Source: Bacteroidales bacterium
Lineage (GTDB): Bacteria; Bacteroidota; Bacteroidia; Bacteroidales; UBA932
DNA length: 29,738 nt
Assembly (NCBI GenBank): GCA_017614795.1
Contig: JAGABD010000093.1
Span: 1-29,738, forward strand
Reading direction: 5' to 3'
Shown here: piece by piece, positions 22,314 through 29,738 of the stretch
Layout: each line of letters begins with the position of its first letter
Position numbering within the stretch: the first letter of the stretch is position 1
Made by a program: the position numbers and the translations under genes
Notes under the pieces: generated by a model
The model's input: the letters and a program-made list of their open reading frames with translations, nothing else
The model's database searches: none
What the model was told of the DNA's origin: nothing

Positions 22314-23357
22314 CTAGCGCTTGCCGTACCGGGCCTCGTAGGCCTTCTGGTACTCGCGGCCGTTCTTGGAGTGCTCCTTGAAGGATTTCGCGAAACGGTG
22401 GGTGCCGTCGAATGACGGCGAGGCGGCGAAGTAGAGGTAGCCGTCCTTGGTGTCGGGGTTCAGGACCGCCTCGAGATATGCCTTGTCGGGCACGCAGATG
22501 GGGCCAGGAGGCAGGCCGTCGTTGATGTAGGTGTTGTACGGCGACTGCACCTTGAGGTCCTTTTCGAGGATCCGGGTCTTCTTGTAGTCGAAAACGTAAG
22601 CCACCGTCGGGCAGCTCTGAAGCCTCATTCCAACGCGCAGCCTGTTGATATAGACGCCGGCAAGCTTGGCGAAGTCGGGCTGATAGTTGCTCTCCCCTTT
22701 CACGATGGATGCAAGTATCGAAACCTGCATCGGGGTGAGCCCGAGCGCCTTTGCCTTGGCCTTGTTCTCCTTGGTCCAGAAAGCGTCGTACGCCTTCTTC
22801 TGGCGCTCCAGGATATCTTTCGGAGACGCGTTCCAATACATCTTGTAGGTATCGGGAACAAGCATCGCCCAGACGGTTTCGGGCGTGAAGCCGAGAGTCT
22901 TGAGCAGATGGGCGTCGTTCAACGCCGCCAGCATGCTCGCGGAGTCCACCAGCATCTGGCTGGAAATCTTCGCGGCGATATCGGGCTTGCGGCGGAGCGA
23001 GCCGGAAAGCGTCAGGTTGACTTCCGTCTGCCAGCCGTTGTTGAGCATACGGGTGACATATACGCTGGTGCTCCCCTTCCTGATTTCATAATGTCCCTGC
23101 TGCATATACTGGCGGACCTTGTGCTCACGGAACGCGCGACGAAGGCTTCCGGGACGCTTCACTACGGGTTCCAGCTTCGCGAGGACGTCATCCACCGTCG
23201 TGGCGGGACGCACGTTCACCACTACTGTCTCCTTCACATTTGGCAGGCGGTTGTCGCCCAGCCACTGCCAGGACATGACGAGCGTCATCACGGCGCCAAC
23301 CACGATGAACAGGGATGCCCAGAGCAGGGTTTTCTTCTTTTTTGAACGGGGGCTCAT
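22314..23357 (-). CDS. mltG: Endolytic murein transglycosylase MltG
   Basis: A 347-residue YceG-like enzyme that cleaves nascent peptidoglycan glycan strands at the inner membrane. It has a short basic cytoplasmic start (MSPRSKKKK), one membrane anchor (about 11-30), and a periplasmic domain. The catalytic region reads ASIVKGESNYQPDFAKLAGVYINRL (in part), with Glu222 in the position of the catalytic glutamate; the first acidic residue of the common ExE motif is Lys220. Other family motifs: VPDTYKMYW, GMRLQSCPTVAY, SPYNTYINDGLPPGPICVP and YLYFAAS. It overlaps the glucosaminidase gene by 4 nt (ATGA), so two cell-wall enzymes are translationally coupled. Confidence 0.93.
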   Translation of the reverse strand: MSPRSKKKKTLLWASLFIVVGAVMTLVMSWQWLGDNRLPNVKETVVVNVRPATTVDDVLAKLEPVVKRPGSLRRAFREHKVRQYMQQGHYEIRKGSTSVYVTRMLNNGWQTEVNLTLSGSLRRKPDIAAKISSQMLVDSASMLAALNDAHLLKTLGFTPETVWAMLVPDTYKMYWNASPKDILERQKKAYDAFWTKENKAKAKALGLTPMQVSILASIVKGESNYQPDFAKLAGVYINRLRVGMRLQSCPTVAYVFDYKKTRILEKDLKVQSPYNTYINDGLPPGPICVPDKAYLEAVLNPDTKDGYLYFAASPSFDGTHRFAKSFKEHSKNGREYQKAYEARYGKR

Positions 23358-24304
23358 TTAACCTTCTTGGGTTTGCGGAGGAGAATAGTATCGCCCTCGG
23401 CAGGCACATAGTCTGCTGCCAGGCCGTTAAGCTTGACGATGGAAGACATCTTGACGGCGAAGCGCTGGCAGATGTCGCGGAGCGTCACGGGCTCCTCGCC
23501 CACTATGAACTTCTCCAGGCCCTTGGCAGCATACTTCTTCTTGGGACGGATGTAGACCATCGTGCCGGGCTCGAGCGCGACCTCTTCCTTGAGGTCGTTG
23601 AAAGAGAGTATCTCCTTGACGAAGAGATGGTAGGCGGCCGCGATGGAAGCGTAGGTCTCCCCTACCTCGGCGTACACGAACTGCACCTTGTTCTTCTCGT
23701 AGACCAGACGTTCGGTGCTGAAGCTGCATTTCTCGCGGGCGGAAATCTTCTTCACCTGCTCCACGCGCTCGACCTTCAGAGGAGCCTCCGGCAATTCGGA
23801 AATCACCACGCCGCTGTCGTATTTGTAGAGCTCGTAGTCCTCGATGACCTTGATGAGCTTGGAAGCGTAGGAAGGGTCGGTGGCGTAACCTGCCTTCTTG
23901 AGGCCCTTGGCCCATCCGCGGTAATCGTCCGGAGATAGGTCGAAAAGACTCTTGTAGCGGTCGTAATAGCGCAGGAAGTCGGAATGGTCGCGGAATGAAT
24001 CCTCGGCGCTCTTGTACACGCGAAAGCACTCTCCCTTGCGGTCGTCGTCGTGATACATCCTGGCGCCTGTCCAGTCGTTGTGGCACTTGATGCCGAAATG
24101 GTTGTTGCCCTTCGTGGCGAGCGTGGAAAGCCCGGCGCCGGATTCGATGAGGCCCTGCGCCAGGGTTATGCTCGCGGGAACGCCCGTACGCTGCATTTCC
24201 GCCACCGCTATATCGGCGTATTTGCGGATGTATTTCTCATAGGCGGTGTCGGCCGATGCGACTAGGCACACTGCCGCCAACAGAAGAATCAGAGTCTTTT
24301 TCAT
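23354..24304 (-). CDS. Glucosaminidase (GH73-type) with C-terminal LysM-like repeats
   Basis: A 316-residue exported peptidoglycan hydrolase. A signal peptide (about 1-19) precedes a GH73/FlgJ-type N-acetylglucosaminidase domain (about 21-165) with likely catalytic Glu54 in GLIESGAG, and FGIKCHNDWTG, DSFRDHSDFL and GWAKGLKKAGYATDPSYASKLI (in part). Two LysM-like modules follow in the C-terminal half (YAEVGETYASIAAAYHL and EPVTLRDICQRFAVKMSSIV), which would anchor it to glycan. The frame is open to 24385, but the ATG at 24302-24304 starts a proper signal peptide and is 10 nt after the rnz stop. Expected to act in the periplasm on the wall, together with MltG. Confidence 0.9.
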   Translation of the reverse strand: MKKTLILLLAAVCLVASADTAYEKYIRKYADIAVAEMQRTGVPASITLAQGLIESGAGLSTLATKGNNHFGIKCHNDWTGARMYHDDDRKGECFRVYKSAEDSFRDHSDFLRYYDRYKSLFDLSPDDYRGWAKGLKKAGYATDPSYASKLIKVIEDYELYKYDSGVVISELPEAPLKVERVEQVKKISAREKCSFSTERLVYEKNKVQFVYAEVGETYASIAAAYHLFVKEILSFNDLKEEVALEPGTMVYIRPKKKYAAKGLEKFIVGEEPVTLRDICQRFAVKMSSIVKLNGLAADYVPAEGDTILLRKPKKVK

Positions 24305-24314
24305 ATCTGCGAAT

Positions 24315-25139
24315 TTACTCAATTTCGAAGACATCTCCATCATTCGGAGCCACAGTTTCCGCAAAAATCGCACGGGCTTCTTCAAGATATGCCTTGAAAT
24401 CGTTTATTCGGGAGCTGTAATGCCCCAGAATCAGGCGCTTCGCCCCGGCCTTCACCGCGCAGCGGGCGGCATCTTCGGTCGTGGAATGATAGTACTCCAG
24501 CGCCTTGTCGGCGAAAGAAGCGGGATAGGTCGCCTCGTGGTAGAGGGCGTTCACTCCTGCCACCCAGCCGGGCAGTGCCGGGAACGGCGCCGTATCGGAG
24601 CAATATGCGTAACTGCGGGCTTCGCGCCTCACCCTGCCGGGGACGGGGACGCTGAGCGGCGAAGGCTCGGGGACAACCTCGTCGAAGCGGAATCCGAAGC
24701 AGTCCACCTTATGATTGAGCGGGAACGCGCGCACGCGGACGGCTTTGTCGGCATAGATTTCCTCCGGCTCCTTCATCTTGAGCGGAACGTGCTCGATTTC
24801 GAAGCTGAGGTCCTGTCCGAACCAGCTGAGGTAGAATTTCAGTATTGCCGAGAATCCGGCGGGAGCGAAGATTTTCAGCGGCGCGGTACGATGGAAAAGC
24901 GACATAGTGCTGAGCAGCCCGAAAAGGCCGTAGCAGTGGTCGCCGTGCAGATGCGAGAGGAAGATCGCCTGGAACTTGACAAAGCTGATGTGCTTCTGGC
25001 GGATGCGCCGCTGGGTTCCCTCGCCGCAATCTATGAGAAACAAGCGCCCGTGCACGGACAGTGCCTGGGCGCTTGGATTTCTGTCGGAAAAGGGCAGGGC
25101 CGAAGCCGTGCCCAATATCGTCAGGGTGAAATTACTCAC
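24315..25139 (-). CDS. rnz: Ribonuclease Z
   Basis: A 274-residue metallo-beta-lactamase-fold endonuclease that trims tRNA 3' ends. The zinc motif HLHGDH is at residues 63-68; further ligands appear in CSDTAPF, NALYHEATY and LILGHYSSR. LTILGTASALP at the N terminus is typical. The open frame has an ATG at 25184 inside rpsA, but the GTG at 25137-25139 starts the conserved sequence and overlaps the rpsA stop by 8 nt, so translational coupling is likely. It is somewhat shorter than the ~300 residues common for the family. It sits between rpsA and two cell-wall hydrolases. Confidence 0.92.
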   Translation of the reverse strand: MSNFTLTILGTASALPFSDRNPSAQALSVHGRLFLIDCGEGTQRRIRQKHISFVKFQAIFLSHLHGDHCYGLFGLLSTMSLFHRTAPLKIFAPAGFSAILKFYLSWFGQDLSFEIEHVPLKMKEPEEIYADKAVRVRAFPLNHKVDCFGFRFDEVVPEPSPLSVPVPGRVRREARSYAYCSDTAPFPALPGWVAGVNALYHEATYPASFADKALEYYHSTTEDAARCAVKAGAKRLILGHYSSRINDFKAYLEEARAIFAETVAPNDGDVFEIE

Positions 25140-26916
25140 CTTTCTCGAGTTTCTCCTTGAGGGCTGCAAGAGCGTCGATGTCACCGAGGGTGGTCTTCTC
25201 CACGCTGGTGTTGATCTTCTTGACGGCCTTCTTGGTGTTGGCGGTCTCGGTGGCGGCAGCCTTCTCCTTTACCTCCTGATAAGTGCGGAGGTGGCTGAGG
25301 AGAATTCTGTGGGTGCTGCGACGGAGTTCCACAACCTTGAAAGGAAGGGTTTCGCCGACGATGGCGGGCTTGCCGTCTTCCTTGAGGAGTTCGCGGTTGA
25401 ACGCGAAGCCTTCGGCACCTTCGAGGGTGATGTTGGCGCCCTTCTCGGTGGTGGAAGCGACAGTGCCTTCAACGGTGCTGCCTACAGGGAACTTGGCCTC
25501 GATCTCGTCCCAAGGGTTGGGAGTGAGCTGCTTGTGGCCAAGGCTGAGTTTGTGGTTCGCCTCGTCGAATTCGAGAATCTGCACCTCGAGGGAGTCACCG
25601 GGAGCGACAACCTCCGAAGGATGCTTGATCTTGTTCCAGCTGAGGTCGCTGATGTGAACGAGACCCTCGACGCCGTCCTCAAGCTCGGCAAATACGCCGA
25701 AGTTGGTGACGTTGCGAACGGTAGCGGTATGCTGGCTTCCGATAGGATACTTCTCGCGGATGCCGTCCCAGGGATTCACGGTGAGCTGCTTGAGACCAAG
25801 GCTCATCTTGCGGGCCTCGCGGTCGATGCTGAGCACCTGTGCCTCGACTTCCTCGCCGACCTTCAGGAATTCCTGAGCGCTGTGGAGACGGGGGCTCCAG
25901 GACATCTCGCTGACGTGAACGAGTCCTTCGACACCGGGAACGATTTCGATGAATGCGCCGTAATCGGCGATGAGCACTACCTTGCCCTTTACCTTGTCAC
26001 CGACCTTGATGTTCGGATCGAGGCTGTCCCAAGGATGTGCGCTGAGCTGCTTGAGACCGAGTGCGATGCGCTTCTGCTCTTCGTTGAAGTCGAGCACAAC
26101 GACCTTGATCTGCTCGTCGAGATGGACAATCTCTTCGGGATGGTTCACGCGGCCCCAGCTGAGGTCGGTGATATGGATGAGCCCGTCCACTCCGCCGAGG
26201 TCCACGAACACGCCGTAGTTGGTGATGTTCTTGACCACGCCTTCGAGCACCTGGCCCTTTTCGAGCTTGCTGATGAGTTCCTTGCGCTTGAGTTCCTGCT
26301 CGGCCTCGAGGAGAGCCTTGTGGGAAACTACCACGTTGCGGAAATCGGGATTGATCTTCACGATCTTGAAATCGACTGTCTGACCCACATACTGGTCGTA
26401 GTCGCGGATGGGCTTGATGTCGATCTGGCTGCCCGGGAGGAATGCCTCGATACCGAACACGTCAACGATCATACCGCCCTTGGTGCGTGTCTTCACGAAG
26501 CCCTTCACGATCTCGCCGCTTTCATAAGCCTCGTTCACGCGGTCCCAGGACTTGGTCGCGCGGGCTTTCTTGTGGGAAAGCACCAGCTGGCCTTTCTTGT
26601 CCTCGACGGACTCTACATATACTTCTACTTTGTCGCCTACCTTGAGGTCGGGGTTGTAGCGGAATTCAGTTGCCTGGATCACGCCTTCGCTCTTACCGCC
26701 GATGGTGACCACGACTTCCTTCTTGTCGATAGCCGTGACTTCGCCTTCAACGACCTCCGCGGACGCTATCTTGGAAAGCGTCTGGTCGTAAGCGGCCTGG
26801 ATTTTTTCTTTGTCTTCGCCTGCATAAACGTCACCGCCTTCAAATTCGTCCCAGTTGAAATCCTCGGGAGCTACGGAAGCGTTGAGCATAGCGTTCTTTT
26901 TGAGTTCTTCTGCCAT
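25132..26916 (-). CDS. rpsA: 30S ribosomal protein S1
   Basis: A 594-residue RNA-binding protein of the small subunit that helps place mRNA on the ribosome, important where Shine-Dalgarno sites are rare, as in this phylum. Six S1 (OB-fold) repeats can be counted, at about 55-115, 130-200, 218-287, 303-371, 388-458 and 475-545; repeats 3-5 show the standard YGVFVDLGGVDGLIHITDLSW or GVFAELEDGVEGLVHISDLSW form (in part), while 1, 2 and 6 are divergent. An acidic N-terminal arm (MAEELKKNAMLNASVAPEDF) and a C-terminal Lys/Ala/Glu tail flank them. It heads the operon rpsA-rnz-glucosaminidase-mltG. Confidence 0.96.
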   Translation of the reverse strand: MAEELKKNAMLNASVAPEDFNWDEFEGGDVYAGEDKEKIQAAYDQTLSKIASAEVVEGEVTAIDKKEVVVTIGGKSEGVIQATEFRYNPDLKVGDKVEVYVESVEDKKGQLVLSHKKARATKSWDRVNEAYESGEIVKGFVKTRTKGGMIVDVFGIEAFLPGSQIDIKPIRDYDQYVGQTVDFKIVKINPDFRNVVVSHKALLEAEQELKRKELISKLEKGQVLEGVVKNITNYGVFVDLGGVDGLIHITDLSWGRVNHPEEIVHLDEQIKVVVLDFNEEQKRIALGLKQLSAHPWDSLDPNIKVGDKVKGKVVLIADYGAFIEIVPGVEGLVHVSEMSWSPRLHSAQEFLKVGEEVEAQVLSIDREARKMSLGLKQLTVNPWDGIREKYPIGSQHTATVRNVTNFGVFAELEDGVEGLVHISDLSWNKIKHPSEVVAPGDSLEVQILEFDEANHKLSLGHKQLTPNPWDEIEAKFPVGSTVEGTVASTTEKGANITLEGAEGFAFNRELLKEDGKPAIVGETLPFKVVELRRSTHRILLSHLRTYQEVKEKAAATETANTKKAVKKINTSVEKTTLGDIDALAALKEKLEKGE

Positions 26917-27014
26917 AATGGTAAAATAAAAACAAACTAGTAGTTAAACAATATCTTGTGCCTCCGCGGGACACGCCCGCGCGAAAAGCGTGCAAAGATA
27001 GGAAAAATAATTCA

Positions 27015-27022
27015 TATATTTG
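27015..27022 (+). promoter_or_regulatory. -7 promoter box of the pnuC-like gene
   Basis: TATATTTG, a full match to TAnnTTTG, only 5 nt before the ATG at 27028. The mRNA should start within one or two bases of the start codon. No clear -33 element; no thiamine or NAD+ riboswitch is seen upstream. Confidence 0.6.
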
Positions 27023-27027
27023 CAGTT

Positions 27028-27654
27028 ATGAACGAACATCTTTTTTTATCCGATCTCGGGGCTGAGATTCTCAGCTATACTTCGACAGTTTTATTCGTGG
27101 TCTACCTGTTCCTGCAGGTGATCAAACACAGGGCGATGTGGAATGTCTACATCCCCAGCTGCCTTGCCGCAGTGGTCACTTTCCTCGACAGCAACACCTG
27201 GGCTTTCGCGGCCCTGAACGTATACTACGTGATTATGGGAGCCATCGGCATCCGCAACTACCGCTATGTGGCCGAAACCGCCGGCGAGGACACTTCCGGC
27301 AAGATTCTTCTGAAGAAACTCCCCTTCAGGGACGTGCTCATCGCCCTCGGACTCACCATAGTCGGCATACCCGCCCTGTACTTTCTCCTCGATTTTCTGA
27401 AGGACCACACTCCCCTTCTGGACTCGGTCGTCACCACCCTCAGCATAATCGGCACCTGGTGGCTCACCAAATCCTACATCCAGCAGTGGTGGCTGTGGAT
27501 TATCGCGGACGTATTTGCAATCTGGATGAACCTGATCCTGGTGGATCTCGGCTACAAGGACAAACTCCCCTTCATCGTGATGTTTGTCTTCTGCATAATC
27601 TCCTCCTGCGTGGGCCTGGTCATCTGGAGCAAAAAAGGTAAGTACGTTGGATAG
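27028..27654 (+). CDS. PnuC-family nicotinamide riboside (or related vitamin) transporter
   Basis: A 208-residue inner-membrane protein with about seven hydrophobic segments. The signature WWLTKSYIQQWWLWIIADV (about 149-167) matches the WxxxK...W.W...DV core that lines the substrate site in PnuC transporters. The C terminus is short and basic (SKKGKYVG). Expected role: facilitated uptake of nicotinamide riboside, which a cytosolic kinase would trap for NAD synthesis. Relatives in Bacteroidota also carry thiamine (PnuT), but no TPP riboswitch or thiamine gene is nearby. The frame is open to 26956; the ATG at 27028 sits 5 nt from the -7 box and starts the conserved protein. It is alone on this strand, convergent with recR. 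Confidence 0.88.
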   Translation: MNEHLFLSDLGAEILSYTSTVLFVVYLFLQVIKHRAMWNVYIPSCLAAVVTFLDSNTWAFAALNVYYVIMGAIGIRNYRYVAETAGEDTSGKILLKKLPFRDVLIALGLTIVGIPALYFLLDFLKDHTPLLDSVVTTLSIIGTWWLTKSYIQQWWLWIIADVFAIWMNLILVDLGYKDKLPFIVMFVFCIISSCVGLVIWSKKGKYVG

Positions 27655-27693
27655 AGAGAGGAGCGCTAGCGACAAGCCGAAGGCCGGGGTACA

Positions 27694-27763
27694 TTAGGGG
27701 CAGGCCCCTAATAATGCGGCCGAAGGGCCGCTAAGCCGTTCAAAATTTAAATTTTGAACGGCT
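27694..27763. terminator. Three-hairpin convergent terminator region between pnuC and recR
   Basis: Three hairpins in a row: 27694-27700 with 27705-27711 (7 bp), 27716-27721 with 27726-27731 (6 bp, GAAG loop), and a perfect 30-nt palindrome at 27734-27763. The recR stop codon (27747-27749) lies at the centre of the palindrome. No long T tract follows on either strand, though the palindrome itself is T-rich at its core. Confidence 0.6.
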
Positions 27764-28370
27764 GACGGTTGACTATGGACCTGCCGAGCGTAATTGCATC
27801 GGCATACTCCAGGTCGTCCCCGAAGCCCAGTCCCCGCGCGAGCGTGGTCACCTTCGCCGCAAGGCCCTCTATCTGCCGGTAGATGTAGAAAGATGTTGTC
27901 TCCCCTTCCACGTCGCCACTAAGCGCGAGGATAACCTCCACAGGCCCTTCGATGCGCTGGAGGCGTTCCACGAGCGCCGCTATGCTGAGGTCCGAAGGAG
28001 CCACTCCGTCGATCGGAGAGATGATGCCTCCCAGCACGTGATAAACGCCCTTGTACTGCCCTGTAGCCTCGATGCTCATAACGTCGCGCACGCTTTCCAC
28101 CACGCAGATGAGGCGATGGTCGCGGCTGCCGTCGGCGCAGATGCCGCAGAGATCTCCGTCGGCAATCATGTTGCACTCGCGGCAGTAATGCACGTCATCC
28201 GCCAGGGCTTTTACGGCCTCGGCGAAATGATGTATGTTCTCTTTGGGTTGCTTGAGAAGATGGAGGGCAAGCCTCAGCGCGCTCCTCGAACCTACGCCGG
28301 GCAGCGAGGATATCGCATCCACCGCCTCCCGGAGCACAGCCGAAGGATAATTGTCGCCGATCGCCCCCAC
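27747..28370 (-). CDS. recR: Recombination mediator protein RecR
   Basis: A 207-residue DNA-binding protein that, with RecO and RecF, loads RecA on gapped DNA. It has the helix-hairpin-helix region LPGVGSRSALRLALHLL (23-39), a four-cysteine zinc finger (Cys63, 66, 75, 78), and a Toprim domain (ICVVESVRDVMSIEATGQYKG in part, LALSGDVEGETTS). The C terminus KVTTLARGLGFGDDLEYADAITLGRSI (in part) is standard. It starts 2 nt after the galM stop, so it belongs to the corA-galM-recR run. The C-terminal codons form half of a 30-nt palindrome. Confidence 0.96.
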   Translation of the reverse strand: MGAIGDNYPSAVLREAVDAISSLPGVGSRSALRLALHLLKQPKENIHHFAEAVKALADDVHYCRECNMIADGDLCGICADGSRDHRLICVVESVRDVMSIEATGQYKGVYHVLGGIISPIDGVAPSDLSIAALVERLQRIEGPVEVILALSGDVEGETTSFYIYRQIEGLAAKVTTLARGLGFGDDLEYADAITLGRSIVNRQPFKI

Positions 28371-28372
28371 TT

Positions 28373-29440
28373 CTATTCAGCTCCGAAACGGTAGATACAG
28401 GTATGCGTATAGGTTTCTCCCGGACGGAGAACCGTGTCGCAGAAGCCCTTATGGTTGATGGAATCAGGCCACTTCTGGGTCTCGAGAGCGAGCGAGCAGC
28501 GGTAGCCGATGGGCACTCCGAATTTGTCTTTCTGCTTGCCGTTGAAGAAGTTGCCGCAGTAGAACTGGATGCCGGGCTGGTCGCTGTACACCTCGATGAA
28601 ACGGCCGCACTCGGGGTCGTATACCTTTGCGTTGAACTGGACGCCTTCGCCCTTGCGGTCGATCACCCAGTTATGGTCGTAGCCATAGCCGTTGGCAATC
28701 TGCCGGTCCTTCGCGTTCACCCTCTCGCCTATCTGGTGGGGCTTGCGGAAATCCAGCGGAGAGCCCTCCACGCTGGCGATTTCGCCGGTGGGAATGAGCA
28801 AGTTGTCGATGGCCGTAGTATGCGAAGCGTTTATCTGAAGCTCATAGCCCAGGATGCTCTTGTCGCTGCGTCCGCTGAGGTTGAAGAACGAATGGTGCGA
28901 AAGGTTCACGGGAGTCGGGGCGTCGGTGGTTGCCTCATAATCCACTCGGAACTCGTTCTTGTCATTGAGCGAATAGGTCATCTTTATGCTGAGGTTGCCG
29001 GGCAGTCCCTCAAGTCCATCGGGATGCACCACGCTGAGTACCAGATGGTCTTCAGCAGCTTCCAGCACGTCCCACACGAGGCGGTCGATGCCGATGAACC
29101 CGCCGTGCAGGGTATTGCCGTCGTTATTGTCGACGAGCTTGTACTCCTTGCCGTCCAGCACGAAATGCGCCTTCCCGATTCGGTTCGCGACGGGTCCGAC
29201 GGCTGCGCCGAGGAAGCGCTCTCCCTTGTCGCCAAGGTATTCCTGAATGTTGCCAAGGCCTGTCTCCACATCGGCGTAATTGCCGTCGCGGTCTGGAGTC
29301 CAGATGGAAACTACGCGGGCGCCGTAATTGGTCACCTGCATCGTCACGTTTCCTGCGTGGAGGGTGTAGAGGGAAATCTTCTTCCCGTCGTGTACGGCCT
29401 GGAACTTCTCGGCCGGGATAAGTTTGAAAGCGCTTGCCAT
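28373..29440 (-). CDS. galM: Aldose 1-epimerase (galactose mutarotase)
   Basis: A 355-residue enzyme that interconverts alpha and beta anomers of galactose or glucose. Family signatures: NYGARVVSIWTPDRDG near the start, ANRIG (85-89), TLHGG with His112, NLSHHSFFNL with the catalytic His182/183, HNWVIDR, and SLALETQKWPDS with the catalytic glutamate. There is no clear signal peptide, so it is probably cytosolic. It lies 19 nt downstream of corA and 2 nt upstream of recR on the same strand. No other Leloir-pathway gene is in the window. Confidence 0.94.
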   Translation of the reverse strand: MASAFKLIPAEKFQAVHDGKKISLYTLHAGNVTMQVTNYGARVVSIWTPDRDGNYADVETGLGNIQEYLGDKGERFLGAAVGPVANRIGKAHFVLDGKEYKLVDNNDGNTLHGGFIGIDRLVWDVLEAAEDHLVLSVVHPDGLEGLPGNLSIKMTYSLNDKNEFRVDYEATTDAPTPVNLSHHSFFNLSGRSDKSILGYELQINASHTTAIDNLLIPTGEIASVEGSPLDFRKPHQIGERVNAKDRQIANGYGYDHNWVIDRKGEGVQFNAKVYDPECGRFIEVYSDQPGIQFYCGNFFNGKQKDKFGVPIGYRCSLALETQKWPDSINHKGFCDTVLRPGETYTHTCIYRFGAE

Positions 29441-29459
29441 CGGTTTATGGTTTTAGTGT

Positions 29460-29738
29460 TTAAAGCATCTGCTTGCGGTGGAAGATCCACCATGCGCCGA
29501 AAACGATCAGCGCCATCACCCCGAGCAGCCCAAGCCATGCGAAATCGAAGTCGCCGAAGGGCAGTTTCACGTTCATTCCGTAGAAGCTGGCCACAAGTGT
29601 CGCAGGCATAAGCAGCAGGCTTATGAAGGTGAAAATCTTCATGATGCGGTTCTGGTCGAGATTGATAAGACCGACCGCGGTATCCTGCAGATACTCGAGC
29701 CTTTCGAAGGTGAAATTGGTATGGTTTATAAGCGACGA
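29460..29738 (-). CDS. CorA-family Mg2+/Co2+ transporter (3' part only)
   Basis: The frame is open from the window end to the TAA at 29460-29462, giving the last 92 residues. It contains the end of the long stalk helix, then two membrane segments: IFTFISLLLMPATLVASF, directly followed by the signature YGMN, and the second WLGLLGVMALIVFGAWWIF, with a short basic tail HRKQML. The GMN motif at the pore entrance is diagnostic of CorA. The protein forms a pentameric inner-membrane channel for divalent cations. The 5' part lies beyond the window. Confidence 0.93.
   Translation of the reverse strand, partial: SSLINHTNFTFERLEYLQDTAVGLINLDQNRIMKIFTFISLLLMPATLVASFYGMNVKLPFGDFDFAWLGLLGVMALIVFGAWWIFHRKQML

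Noticed and set aside
24976..26940. 654-codon plus-strand frame opposite rpsA
   Set aside because: Hydrophobic Leu/Val/Asp-rich shadow translation; rpsA repeats on the other strand explain the region.
26917..27027. Thiamine (TPP) riboswitch before the pnuC-like gene
   Set aside because: Only about 110 nt are available, the -7 box lies next to the ATG, and no TPP core motif is seen.

Overview
The window looks like a chromosomal segment of a Bacteroidota bacterium, most likely an uncultured or gut-type member of the Bacteroidales with GC-rich coding DNA. Three things point there: promoters repeatedly match the Bacteroidota -7 box TAnnTTTG and lack Shine-Dalgarno sites; several families are typical of the phylum (the DUF2795 small protein, DUF5020 outer-membrane protein, Bacteroidota-type HtpG, Ig-like/FISUMP lipoprotein); and lipoprotein and beta-barrel signals are of that style. 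The species cannot be named from the sequence. No rRNA, tRNA, CRISPR array, transposase, integrase or reverse transcriptase was found.

Layout. 1-2.0 kb (minus strand): a long-chain acyl-CoA synthetase-like enzyme followed by a DUF2795 protein. 2.1-4.2 kb (plus): HAD phosphatase, beta-barrel protein and lipoprotein, then htpG (4.2-6.1 kb) and a terminator. 6.2-12.8 kb (plus): a tight six-gene purine operon, guaB-guaA-NCS2 permease-apt-DUF5020-pbuG type permease, with a near-ideal promoter before guaB and a terminator after the last gene. It combines GMP synthesis, two inner-membrane nucleobase transporters, a salvage phosphoribosyltransferase and a candidate outer-membrane channel. 12.9-15.1 kb: uvrB.

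15.3-18.9 kb: a visibly AT-rich accessory island on the minus strand. From its promoter outward it holds a ~225-nt highly structured RNA leader, an 89-aa unknown protein, a 771-aa surface lipoprotein with Fn3-like, Ig-like and FISUMP-type domains, and a 135-aa unknown protein. A divergent plus-strand unit at its edge has a promoter, a short terminated RNA and an arginine-rich 46-aa microprotein. This is the most unfamiliar part of the window.

19.2-29.7 kb: rel (minus, with a degenerate hydrolase site), an SDR dehydrogenase (plus), a minus-strand operon rpsA-rnz-glucosaminidase-mltG, pnuC (plus), and a minus-strand operon corA (cut by the window end)-galM-recR.

Two related hairpin elements with the same core sit between convergent genes (after uvrB and after the SDR gene) and look like a dispersed terminator repeat. 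Several genes (uvrB, rel, pnuC) have their -7 box so close to the start codon that their mRNAs should be nearly leaderless.
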